Source: Numida meleagris
Lineage: Eukaryota > Chordata > Aves > Galliformes > Numididae
Length of the DNA: 64,000 nucleotides
Direction: 5' to 3'
Assembly: GCF_002078875.1 (NCBI RefSeq)
Contig: NC_034414.1
Span: forward strand, 24,228,611 to 24,292,610
In this document: positions 37,139 through 48,183 of the stretch, one piece after another
Layout of the letters: each line of letters opens with the position of its first letter
Numbering within the stretch: the stretch's first letter is position 1
Translations under genes and position numbers: made by a program
The notes under the pieces: generated by a model
Told to the model about the DNA's origin: nothing
The model's database searches: none
What the model saw: only the letters and a program-made list of their open reading frames with translations

Positions 37139-39127
37139 GTAAGTACTTCTTTCCCAAGCTGGGATGGTTTACCTAAGAATAGCTGATATGAAGAGCTGGC
37201 ATCCATTCCTGGAAGTTTGATGCTTACTGAAACTGAAATCCTATCTGTTCTTATATTCAGAAATTAAATCGTAAAAAGTAAATGTTACTGATGGAAGCCT
37301 CAGTCCTATAAATAAATCCAGTGCAGGGCTGAGATTTGGACCTGAGAGTCTGTAAGTACAACAGGCATTTAACTTTAGCTATCCAAAACTATTTTTTTTT
37401 CTGTGCAATGTGAAAAATAAATTTATCTGGAGGGGTTTTGAGTGCAGAAAGACTTTTGCTTAAAATCCTGAATTGTTTAGCATCCCTCTGTACACAGAGG
37501 AGTAATTAATAGCTTTCGCATGTGTCTTTTATGTTTTTACATGTGCTTATGTCTAAGTCACATAAACTGTGTCTTCCTTGCACTTTCCAAAATAGCCATA
37601 GTTGAAATATCTTTGTGATATTTTAGGGTTTTTGCAGTAGATTGTATTTTTTTAATTGAGATAATAATAGAGAAGTGCTAATACACTTACGTAACTCATA
37701 TTCATTCAGTTTCTGTATCTTTTTGTATAAACATGCAACCTCCAGGCTGCTTTAACTGAGGTGAATTGTGGCACTTTATCTGTATGAAATTGAGGTGATC
37801 ACATCAGAAATATGGGATTATTTATGACAAATGTGTGCCAGCAAGAAACTGACTGGAGGACTGCTGTCTCCAAAGTTGAAATTAATCCAAGGAGTGTCAA
37901 ATTTATGCCTTGCTGTCAGTATTCTTCCTGGTTCTGGCTTGAAAGTGTGTCTGGATGTGTAAGAGATGCAAGTACTCCTCCGTCCTCTGCTTTTCCTTTG
38001 GAAGTCCCTGTTTCTAGCACTAACGAGGCATTTGCATGTTTTAGAAATGAAAGGGATGAAGGGTGTTTGCAGACCAACCAGTCCATGCAATTTCAATCAC
38101 TGACAAGACTTTTAATTAAAATAATAATTTTGCCATCAGAAGAGTAAAGTGGAAAATGAAATACATCTTATGATTAATCCAGGGATAATTTTATACATTC
38201 TACAATGTGATACTGTAGGTAGTTCATAATGCTGCTGCTCTTGAGCTATTACATCTCCCCTGGAAGCTGAGTCCGAAGGAATAAACGCTCAAGGATATTG
38301 AGGATTTTTGCGCTTAGAAATGTGTGATCACTTGTCTAGGTAGTTCTGCACCTGCTTTAGAAGGAAATACAGGTAACAGTTAACCAGCTGCCCTCTAGAT
38401 GTTATTCTATGTAAAACAGAAAAAAAGCAATCGAGGATTTGCCAGATATAAAGAATGATCACTTTTTTTTTTAATTAACATTGACAAAGTGTTTAGGTAC
38501 TTCAGGGGAATTTCAGCCAGAACTAACTTGGTTGTTAGAGGAAAGCTACAAGTGTGTGTTCTAGAGTTCTTTATACAACCATTTGCACTTTTTTTTTTTT
38601 TAGAAATTGGCAACTTGACCAAATTTTAAAATGATCATCTTATATCTTATTTAGTGTTCTCCACACTCCCTCCCACCTGTAATGGTTTGAATGCTCGGAA
38701 TGCTTCAGAACCTTCTAATAAATTCTTTGTTATCCTTTGCTTGTTTCCTCATATTTAAAGTGATGCATGCCTGGGCTTGGATGCCTTGCCAAATATGTGG
38801 TATCTTGTCTGTGATTTAACACAGTTCCAGTAATTGCCAGGCCTGGGCCTTTTTTGCAAAGGAGGACAATGGTGCTGCTGGTGACAACTGCAGCAGCTGG
38901 CAGAGAAGGTGATGGCACAAGACCATTCCTCACTGTGCAGCCTTTGCTGATGGAGCACTGTTAGTTTCTCCTCCTTCCATATGGAACACCTGCTTTTGAA
39001 GAGAGAAGGTTGTTCTCTATGCTTAATATGTCCTTCAGTGCAACCTTGCCTGCAGAAGGTAACTGGAAGTAAATGATTCTGCAAGATGAGTTGCTCTGAG
39101 GCTGTGATGCGGGTGCTGAAGGGGGGG
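37139..39127 (+). other. PHF21A: PHF21A intron, nothing recognised
   Basis: AT-rich intron with no named repeat or exon. Short T runs lie at 38463-38472 and 38589-38601. Confidence 0.45.
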
Positions 39128-39287
39128 AATCATCCAGTGGTTTGGGTTGGAAGGGACCTTAGAGATCATCTGGTCCCACCCCCCTGCCGTGGGCAAGGAC
39201 ACCTCCCTCTAGACCAGGTTGCTCAAAGCCCCATCCAGCCTGGCCTTGAATGTTTCCAGGGGGAGGGGACATCTACAGTTTCTCTGG
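39128..39287 (-). repeat. CR1 fragment, - orientation
   Basis: The + strand reads 'tttgggttggaagggacctt' at 39141-39160, then 'agatcatctggtcccacccc', 'ccatccagcctggccttgaa' at 39231-39250 and 'tttccagggggaggggacatct'. These are the antisense of the CR1 3'UTR in order. It breaks off near 39287, before any ORF sequence. Confidence 0.95.
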
Positions 39288-41771
39288 GAAGTAGAAAGAG
39301 AGTCAAGAGTTTTTTTTTTTAAAAAAAAGTCACGTGTCTGTTATTTTCTCTTCTCTTTTCTTAGAGGCTTCAATCATTTATTGGAATTCCACAGAATTTT
39401 TTTGTAGTGTAACAAGTACTTCCAATTTACATACATTTTAAAAATGTTGTGGCTAAGGAATCTTGAAATCTGTTAGCTTTAAACATTAAAATGAAAGAAA
39501 AATCTGAAATTGTAACAGAAATTTTGAGATGGAGCTTGTCAACAATGGGTGTTTTACTGTCATTGTTTTGGTTTTTGATTGCTTGTTCCTCAGTACAGCA
39601 GTGAATTACATTTGTTCTTGGCTTCAGCTATGTGAATGTGGATAGGCTGAACAGCCTGCTGCTTCTGCAAAGCATCTATTGCTTTTTGCTTAAACTTCTC
39701 AAAAAATTAGCTGTGAAAAATCTTTACAGCTGCTCAAGGTGTCTATGAAATGAAGTTGCATTATTTTTTTTATGAATTAATGGTGATTGCTCAGACTTAC
39801 GTGTTGTGGTTTTTTTATCCTCAGAAGTACCACGTAATTTTAGTACTGGGCTTTACAGCCATGTGTATTAAAATCGTGTACATTTCTGACGTTCTCTGAG
39901 ATGACTTTTTCCTGTTTTGCATTTTGGTTTTAAAGTTAGCATGGAGCTGTAGAATCATACTCTCTGTTTATCATGAGTGCTATCTCATGCTAGGGAGACG
40001 CACTGAGAGAGACTTTGTTCATGCCTGCCTGAATCTTTACCTCAAAATGGAATTTCCAGGGCTTATGAAATACTTCTTGCCTCAGCAGTGGGCTCCAGTT
40101 TTCATTAGTCACTCTCCCACGTGGTTTTCTGAAGCGTGGTTTCTTTTGAAACTGCAGTGATGGGGACTTAATGCACGCTGTAGTTCTTGCCTGTGACTGG
40201 AGGTACTAATCCAGGATTCTGTTTTCTCATTAAGGTTTGTGGTAATAGAATAGGGAACTGTATGTAATTTGCATGTATCCCTTGGTACAGATTACAATTT
40301 TATGGAGAGTGGTGTTGCAAAGGCAGCTGTTCCAGCTCTTCTGGGCCACATGTGGGAGAGACCCTTGCAGAAGGTCATTCCAAGTGTTGTCTAGAAAGTC
40401 TGATCAGGGCTTCTTTATTTAAACAAGTAAATTTAAGATACCAGCAAATGGCGTGGAAAAAGAACGAGTTGGAATAAAATGCTTTTATGAAACCCTTGAT
40501 AGTCTTGTCCCATAGTAATGCGATGCTGTTTGCAAAGAGAAACAAGGCTGGCTTAAAAAACAAACAAACAGAAGAAACCTCCAACTTCATTTTCAGGACC
40601 TTGGACTCTTCCAACACTTCAGTATTCTGTGTACATGGGCAACATCAAAATAAAATTCTTAACTTAAGGAATTACTCTCCTTTCATAGTCTAAGTGCCTA
40701 TTCTAAACTGTCAGTAGTCTTTTGACAGTTTGAAGTCCCATTATGAAGATCTGAGCTGACAATACCTGTGCGATATATTGTGAGCAGTTTTCCAAAGATA
40801 AAAATTTGGAACTACTTTAACACTCCAACAGTTCTTTCACGTGTGATGTCTGAATGGGAAGATTGCTATGTAACATTTTCTGATGCATATTATGCTTATA
40901 TATATAAATACATCTCGATATAGGTATTTTTAATCCAGTTTGTATAAGAACTCCACTGTATTTTGAGCATATTGGATAAAGATGGGAATCTCAATCCTGC
41001 TTCAGAATGTGATACTTTAAACATATTTCTGGACAAAAATCTCTTGTCCGGGTTTAGAGGCTTCTAGAAATATCGATTATAGTGTTCTTCCGTCTCAGAA
41101 GTTGGGGGGGATTTTTTTTTTTTTTGAAGTACAAATAAAGTTGTTAAACTCATTCTAGGTAGAATTCCAGCAAGTAACAGCAGAGCATTTAACACTTAAT
41201 GTTTTTCAGTATGTTGTGCTTTATATCTTCTATTCCTTCAAAATAGAAGGTGTTGACTAACTCAGCACAAACTTTAGGCATTGCCTTTTTAATATGTTAT
41301 GCTGTTGTGTAAAATAGCGTGCAGACCATCCCATCTAAACAGCTCTAAAGTATTGTGGAAGTACGTTAATGATGTACTTACTGTTTAACAATTTATTGTC
41401 ATTTGAGTTGCAAATGTTTTTGTCTCGAATGTTTTCTTGTCTATGCAGATTTTTATATACTTTTTTAAACATTCTCAGTAATTTTCTAATTTAATATGCA
41501 ACTGCAGTGGAATATTGGAAGGAAATAGTTGCCTGCAAACTAAGATAAAGGAGAAGGATGTCATCTTTGGGGTATGTGAGAAGCAGTACATTTGGCTAAA
41601 CTACAGCAAGGAAGGCATTCTGTACAGCTCTTAGTTAAATTTCTCGTGTTTGGAAGATCCCATGTGTTTATGCTATGAAGCTGTAGTTCAATATGGTTCA
41701 CTGGATTCCTGTTCTTTTTTCCTGTTTTTCAATTTGACTTACTAACAAAAGCAAAACATTTTTTTCTGTAG
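39288..41771 (+). other. PHF21A: PHF21A intron up to the start-codon exon
   Basis: AT-rich intron with A/T homopolymers (39310-39328, 41111-41125) and a short TA-rich stretch near 40900. Ends in the acceptor pyrimidine tract TTTTTTTCTGTAG. Confidence 0.5.
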
Positions 41772-41906
41772 CGCTGGTGAGGAGAGGAAACCAGGAACTA
41801 AAGGCACTGGAATCAGCAAAGACATATCTAGAGAAAGTGGAGAAGGTAGAGAATGGAGCTGCAGACTCTACAGGAGGCTCTGAAAGTGGAAATTCAGGTT
41901 CACCAG
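41772..41906 (+). CDS. PHF21A: PHF21A start-codon exon (5'UTR 41772-41852, CDS 41853-41906)
   Basis: PHF21A (BHC80) is a nuclear subunit of the LSD1-CoREST-HDAC corepressor that represses neuronal genes; its PHD finger binds unmethylated H3K4. This exon gives the first 18 residues, MELQTLQEALKVEIQVHQ, which match the vertebrate PHF21A N-terminus as I recall it. Acceptor TTCTGTAG|C and donor CAG|GTAATT are both good, and the exon ends in phase 0. The start at 41853 is supported by A at -3 and G at +4, by an in-frame TAG at 41847-41849, and by the absence of any ATG in the 81 bases of 5'UTR in this exon. The peptide is leucine- and glutamate/glutamine-rich, consistent with the start of a helix. 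The rest of the protein is encoded by later exons. Confidence 0.95.
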
Positions 41907-44474
41907 GTAATTTGTATTCTTTCTTGCTTTATATTTTTAAGTAATAGCAACATTACTATCTCTGATAGTATTACGACTAATGGCAATAATAGGTAATACC
42001 ATTACAACTATGATAGGAATGTTTTGTAAGCTTGAAATTGCTTTAGGATTTGATAGTTTCTGTTTTTTGACCCCACCACCTGTTGTTTTTAGCAAATGTA
42101 GAAAAAATTGATGTATCAGGCTGTGGGTGGGGATTTTTTTGGATATATTTTAGCAGTGATTAAAAATATTCGGAAAACTGAGTTAAGTAACTTCTGTCTG
42201 GAAGGATTTTCTGATATTCTAAAGACAATTTCAATATTAAGTTGGGACTGGAAAATTATGGTGAAGGAACTTTTCAAGCAAGTGTAAGAAGGCATGAGAA
42301 TATTAAATAATTCAGAAATTATTGAAACAGAATTGTTATACCTATAAACAGAGGGTGGCTGCCACCTAGAAATGTTAAATTTATCAATGAATCATTTTCT
42401 AAAGACAGTTCTCCCAGTATTTCTCAAGTATTTTTTTCAGACCCATGAAGCTCACAGCTGTTACACAATGGATAAAAGAAACTTACGGTTGTACAAATTT
42501 TGGAAAATATTTCCTAGTTACCTAGAACACTTGTTTAGACAAGTCATCAGATGACGTGTTCAGTAATTGTTGCAATGATGAGCATAGTGCAAGAACTTGA
42601 GTGGGTGGATGAGTTAGTAAAATGAAGTTATGTCTGCTTTAATGAAGATACAACTTTCAGCTGAGGAGAAAAATATTCAAAAAACTATAGATTAATTTCC
42701 AGAATGAAGACAAGCATTTTGCTCTCCTCAAACTCCAAGGCCTTTGTCTTCAAAACTTCAATCAACCTTTAATGGAGGCAATAGAATTCAGAAATTACCC
42801 ACAGCATTAATTCAGGCATTAAAATAGTTAAGGCCAATAAGTAACGTTTTCCAAATGTTGTCTGCTGTACGGTGAGCAGAATGGTAGCCATGCTTGTGTT
42901 TGTATAACAACATTTGCCTCTCGTGTGTTATCTTTATTTCTCTTCACTCCTAAATTAAGCAACAAAAAGAAAGACCACAAATGTTTAATAAGCTTTCACA
43001 TCTGTTCATAATAGTGATGAAGAAAAGGAATGGAGGTCAGAAAAAATTGGAGACCATTTTTTAATGACATAAAGGATATTTTGGTCTCTCTTGCCTCTGC
43101 TGTGCCCAGCCCTCATGAAAAGTGAGGTCTGCACTTAAATCAACTTTAATTAAATTTTCTTTTAGTGGGTGAAACTGCAAGCTATTGTATCAGGAGATTG
43201 TTTACTTCTTAAAGACTGTGTAGATTCCAATTACTAAGGTTAAACAAGTCTAAGCATTTACAATGGGAAATAACGCTTACAGCAACGTGTTGGGTGCTTC
43301 AGTAAACTCTTCTTGAACTGTGTACAAGTGGTTGCCACTCTGCTGCTCAAATGGCCACCAACAGAAACGTAAACTCTCTTGGCATAAACAAAAAAAATCT
43401 CCAAATGAAAATTTTTAATGTATTGTATACGTTTCAATTCCTTAATTTCAAAATACAATATATCCTTTCTTTTGTCAGTACTACAGAATTTCTGGACAAT
43501 TGTTTTGCTTGTTTTCTTTTGCTTACCTAGTTTTTTTTTTTTCCAAGGATGCTTTAAAAGCTTGCCAAGACTAATGCAGTCACATTTTGTCCTCCTCTTG
43601 TACGTGGTGGACAGGTGTCTGTGATGGAGCTCAGCTCTTCACTGTGTGAACAAAGCCTCCCAGCTTTTTCTCCCTGATGCAGCATGTCACTTGTCATGAC
43701 TGCTTACATAGCTGTAGAAAGCGATGCTCGGTACGACTGCATTTTTGTTTGTAGAATAGCTCCTTATTTCCTGCCTATTCCAGTTCACCTTCAAAACTCT
43801 GAAACTTTGATGCTCCCTGTTTGACAGAGCGCATCTTAAACTACTGAAAGAGGTGTTTAGTTCTTCAGGAGAATGTACTTTTTGTTTCATTTTGATTTGT
43901 AAGGGAAGTCTGTCCAGGTCACTTGATATAACAGAGTAGAACTTTAATATTAAGATGCCTTCCATGACCAGCTGTGTTACTTGTCCTGAGAAGAGATGGA
44001 TCAACTTTAAGTAGTTCATTCTGCTACTGTGTTGACTTAATTAAGGTTATTTTGAAACAGTCTGCACTTCATAGTTTTGATCACAAGAGGTGTTAGAGGA
44101 GCTATATTTAGCTATTCTCACAGAAGGGATGGGCTTCGTGGATGGGTCTTTGAGCTGATGAGTAGAAAGAAGCTAAAGCATCCTTTCCCTGTTCATTTCT
44201 TAGCAAAAAGATTAATGTATTTTTAAAATACCTTAATTTTAACATACATTTTTCTTATGATTGGGTGCTGCAGTACTACATGATCTGTAAGTATGTTAAA
44301 AACAGTTTACAGGCACTGTGTAATGTCTTGATTGAGACTGTACGATAACTTTGTATATGTAGAAACTTAACAGATTTGTTTGTCAGTTTCTAATGTGGAA
44401 CGCACTGAGGAAAACTGAGTTAAGCGTGTAAGCACAAGGCTAGTGTAGCACCTCAAATCCCCATAGCACTGAAT
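41907..44474 (+). other. PHF21A: PHF21A intron
   Basis: First part of the 4,205-base intron between the first two coding exons. No repeat or exon recognised. Confidence 0.6.
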
Positions 44475-45165
44475 GATGAAGCAATGATATTCAGTGTAGA
44501 TAAATGCCAAGTGATGCACCTTGGAAAAGCCATCCGTCTTCAGTCTGCAATAAAAGACTGAATTAACTATTAGCATTGATCAGGCAGTTCTTGCAATACA
44601 GAGTACTTGAATGCTGTATGCAGTTCTAATCCCTTTGTTTGCAAGTGACGGAGAAGAACCAGAGAAGTACAGGAACGGTGCTTAGAATGATCAAAGCAAT
44701 GGGATGATTAGTGCATGGGGAGACTCTCAATCTGAAATATGAAAGGTGTGAATAGATGTGGTATGAAAATGAATAGAGAAACAGTCAAGAATGGCTTTCC
44801 ATAATTTCATTTACCCTTCATGCACACGTTAATAGGAAGCAGGTTCAAAACAAGAAGGAGGTCCTTTTACGTAAGAATATTCTAGTTTAACTTTGGAACA
44901 TGTTGTTACAGAATTTGGAGTGTTTTCTTTAATTCAAAAAGTAATTAGAGCAGATTAATGGAAGAAAAGTTTGTTACTAGCTGTTGAGCCTAAGATACCA
45001 TCTTTCACTGAAGTCATCCAAGCTATAAATTTCTGAAAGATGGGAGATAACACTACGCTTGTGCAGTACTCCAACTGATGACCATGTTTGCTGTTGGCTA
45101 GCACTGGAAAGATATTAGGACAGAAGGACCTGTGTTCTAACCCAGATTTGTGTGTTTGCTTTTTC
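44475..45165 (+). repeat. Fossil CR1-type LINE, + orientation
   Basis: A second diverged copy of the old amniote CR1 type, here in the sense direction. In order: 'gataaatgccaagtgatgcac' split over 44498-44518 with 'cttggaaaa' after it, 'cttgaatgctgtatgcag' (44607-44624), 'taataggaagcaggttcaaaacaa' within 44831-44854, 'ggaacatgttgttacaga' (44896-44913), 'ttcaaaaagtaattagagcaga' within 44934-44955, and an ending 'agatattaggacagaaggacct' within 45111-45132. The order agrees with the ORF2 end and 3'UTR of the family. No frame is intact. It is much older than the young CR1 pieces elsewhere in the window. Confidence 0.75.
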
Positions 45166-46111
45166 TGATTAATGCCACTTCTAGATGTGAAATGGAATAC
45201 ACTTTAAAAAAAAAAAAATCATTGACCAAGTTGTCCAAGTAATATTAATGCAGGTGGAAACAAACATTTTTTTCTTGTTAGCTTTCTCTTCCTGACTCCT
45301 TTTCCTGGTTCTGGAGAAGAAGTACAGATTTTGCTGTGTTCCTCCTTTACTTTCTAGGAGCAATGTAATGCGATGAAATGTAGCTGTAACCAAAGAAGAG
45401 ATTTGGGTTGGGAGTAGGGGTGAGGGTGTTTTATTGCCTATTCATTCTGGGCTCTAGGTGTCTTTAGTGACAGCCTGGTAACTTCCCTGCTTATCAATAT
45501 CCTCCTGCAGCTGCTTGAAGGAAGCAAAGGAGGAAGAATAGTGAATGGTAACCATCTATCCACTTTCCCTTGGATGCAGAGGGCATCTTTTCTGCAATGA
45601 TATCAATCTCTCTGACTGAGGGAGAAAAGTGGCAAAGATACTTCTGAACATGGATCTTCCATATGGTTCCAGCCAAGCCAACGCATAGGCAGTCCCTTGG
45701 TATTTGAAATGTTCTATGTTTGAGTACACAAACAGCTTTTGTGTTTGCAGTGATTTCTCTGATTTGTGTTTCTTGTGACTGCAAGCAAAGGCGGCTGCAG
45801 TTCTAGAGAAGACATAGCTCTTAGATTAGTTTCTTCAGCTGGCTTAAATTGCCCTGTGAAGGCATCACTTATTCAAGAACTGTTTTGGAGAAGTGGTGAC
45901 TTAGTGTGATTATTTTACTATGTTAATAAGAATGGGTTTAGAAATAGTATATTTTGGATTCCTTATGGATTAGGACTAGCTACTGAATACTATGAAATGT
46001 GTATATTGGTGTGTTTTTTTATAAAGATTCTCCCAAAGTGTTGGTTTTAAACTGCTCAGTGGGATACTTCATAAAAGTCTTCATTTTGTTATTGCATCTC
46101 TTTCTTTCTAG
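45166..46111 (+). other. PHF21A: PHF21A intron, distal part
   Basis: Intron sequence leading to the acceptor TTTCTTTCTAG at 46101-46111. No other feature seen. Confidence 0.6.
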
Positions 46112-46144
46112 AAATTGGTTGCCCAAATGAAGCAAGATCCGCAG
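46112..46144 (+). CDS. PHF21A: PHF21A second coding exon (33 bases)
   Basis: A very small exon of exactly 11 codons, KLVAQMKQDPQ, corresponding to residues 19-29 of PHF21A. The acceptor is TTTCTTTCTAG|A and the donor CAG|GTAACT, so both flanking introns are phase 0 and skipping the exon would keep the reading frame. It is too short to be found as an open frame and was located by its protein sequence and splice sites. It continues directly from the VHQ of the preceding exon, as in the known protein. The segment belongs to the N-terminal helical region. Confidence 0.95.
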
Positions 46145-48117
46145 GTAACTATCTATTTGGTATTGTTTTATTTCTCTTTAAGAATAGAGAGAATAACAGT
46201 GCATGAAGCTTGAGAATTTTAGATATTTCATCATGTTCTTCCACGTAAACACAATTTTTAGAAGAAAACTATTAAGAACAAAACTTTAAACAAATGACTG
46301 GATCGATCTTTTAAAATATACACCAACAAAGAAAAATCCACCAACCATTGCCTCATTCTTAGTATTTTAAATCATGAAACCATTGCAGGCAATGATACAA
46401 CTCAAGTATTAAGTTTCTGGTTCTTCTGGAAATGTCTCTTTACCAAATCTGCAATTACTAGATTTAGCGTTTCTCTTGTCTGAGTTATTACACAAGCAGA
46501 GGGAGGGTCCTCCTTCCAAGAAACTTTGTCTGAATGAAGAATGTAGTTTAAGACAGCATTCAGATTGCCTGTCTTAGTTATCCAGCCTCAGCACTGTAAT
46601 ATCTGAAGCGTGGCCACTTGGTCTTGTGGTGTTTCAGAGCTAGTGAAGCTGGGTAATTAGGCTGCTTGAGTAGACAGCAAAAGCTGCCTCTTTCCCAGTG
46701 GCTATGTAAAGAGACTCGGTTTATCTTGCACAGCAACTGAGGATTCATGTTTGCTAAATGGGGAGTTACAAGGAGTTAGTCTAACCTGTCTGAAATGTTG
46801 AGTACAGGGATAAAAGCAGCTCACTTTGGGCTTGCTATTAAGAGCTTCCATCCCCATAGTAGAGTAGTATTGGAAAATCTACTTGCTAGAACTTGCTTGT
46901 TCTCATGGGGTTTGGTTAAGGTTTGCTGCTCTTCCTTTCTGGACAAGTCTGCTAGTGATTAACCTGCAGTCGTTGGCTTTCTGTGAGAGAAATGTCAGGG
47001 CTGCAAAAAGCCATGCAAAGTTCATGGAATCAGGAAGAGTAAATAAGATCACTGCTTCACAGTTCTTAATATTCTGGGATAAAAAAGTATAAAGTAGAAT
47101 CTAGAGAAAGGAAGAATGATTAGTCAGTATCTTGTTTTGCTGAGACTGTGTTTATATTGGAGAAAGCTATCTACAAATAACTGAGTTGGGATTATGACGC
47201 ATTTCAAAATCGTAGATGAATATAAAAACAGGGAAGTTGTCTTGAGCATGAAGTTCCTGTAACAATATTAGTCTTAGATTTTAGTGTTGCATAGTACAGC
47301 AAGCCTGCATAATTTAGCGTAAAGAGTTTACAACATAAATTAGGAAAAAAAAAATAAATGCAGGGAGGTTTGCTTTCCTGTCACATTTCTTCAGAGCTTC
47401 GCAGGCTTTAAACTGAGTGCATTATTGTTTTTTTTCAAATTATTTTTAGTAGAAAAGAAACAGTCCTGGTAAAAATTGTTTTCTGACTGCATCTTTACAG
47501 TGGTGTTTATTGCTTACAATAGCACTTTAAGATTTGAAAGCAAAGTGCTGTTATGAATGATGTGCTAAGGCAGATGTAATTCTCTTAAATATAGTCTAAG
47601 GCATAAATATATACGGAAATGAAGACTTAGGTGTGTTAGCCTTCATTTGGCATGTGTGGCAGTTAAGATTTAATAGATGTGGTTACTGGCATTCTACACA
47701 GTCAAATGTGTGTCTTTGCATAAATAGCATAGATGAGCATGCTTTAGATGACGTACTATTGCATACAATATGATACTGTCATATTACATATTGACAAACA
47801 TTTCTCGTTTAATTTGTAAACTTGATGGAATGTGAAAATGTGCTTTATATTGTGGTGAGCGCTAATGGATGTTTTAATGAAATCTGAGTTCCAAACTGAG
47901 CTGTCTCTCTTTGAGTGCTACAAAGGTCCTCTGATGGTTTTTTTGCACTCAGTAACTTAAGTAAGGCTTTGTTGAGCCTCTTAAATTTAATTGGCTGTAC
48001 ATCCAGAGGTGCTGTATTTGTAATATAACATGCAAAAAAAAAAAAAAGCCTTCCTGCTACTACTCTGCGTTAACAAATGGAATATCTTTCTCACAGATAT
48101 TTTTTCTTTCTAATCAG
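46145..48117 (+). other. PHF21A: PHF21A intron (1,973 bases)
   Basis: AT-rich, with A runs near 47346-47355 and 48033-48046 and no recognised repeat. Ends with the tract TTTTTTCTTTCTAATCAG. Confidence 0.6.
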
Positions 48118-48183
48118 AATGCTGATTTGAAGAAACAGCTTCATGAACTTCAAGCCAAAATCACAGCTCTGAGTGAGAAACAG
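48118..48183 (+). CDS. PHF21A: PHF21A third coding exon (66 bases)
   Basis: Twenty-two codons, residues 30-51 of PHF21A, beginning [18 protein letters not shown] and ending in SEKQ. The acceptor is CTTTCTAATCAG|A and the donor CAG|GTAGGG; again both introns are phase 0. Leucines and isoleucine are spaced in a heptad-like way (L33, L37, L40, I44, L47), consistent with the coiled coil of the N-terminal region. In the known protein the next residues are KRVVEQLRKN; I could not find that exon before 64000, so the following intron is longer than 15.8 kb. Confidence 0.95.
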
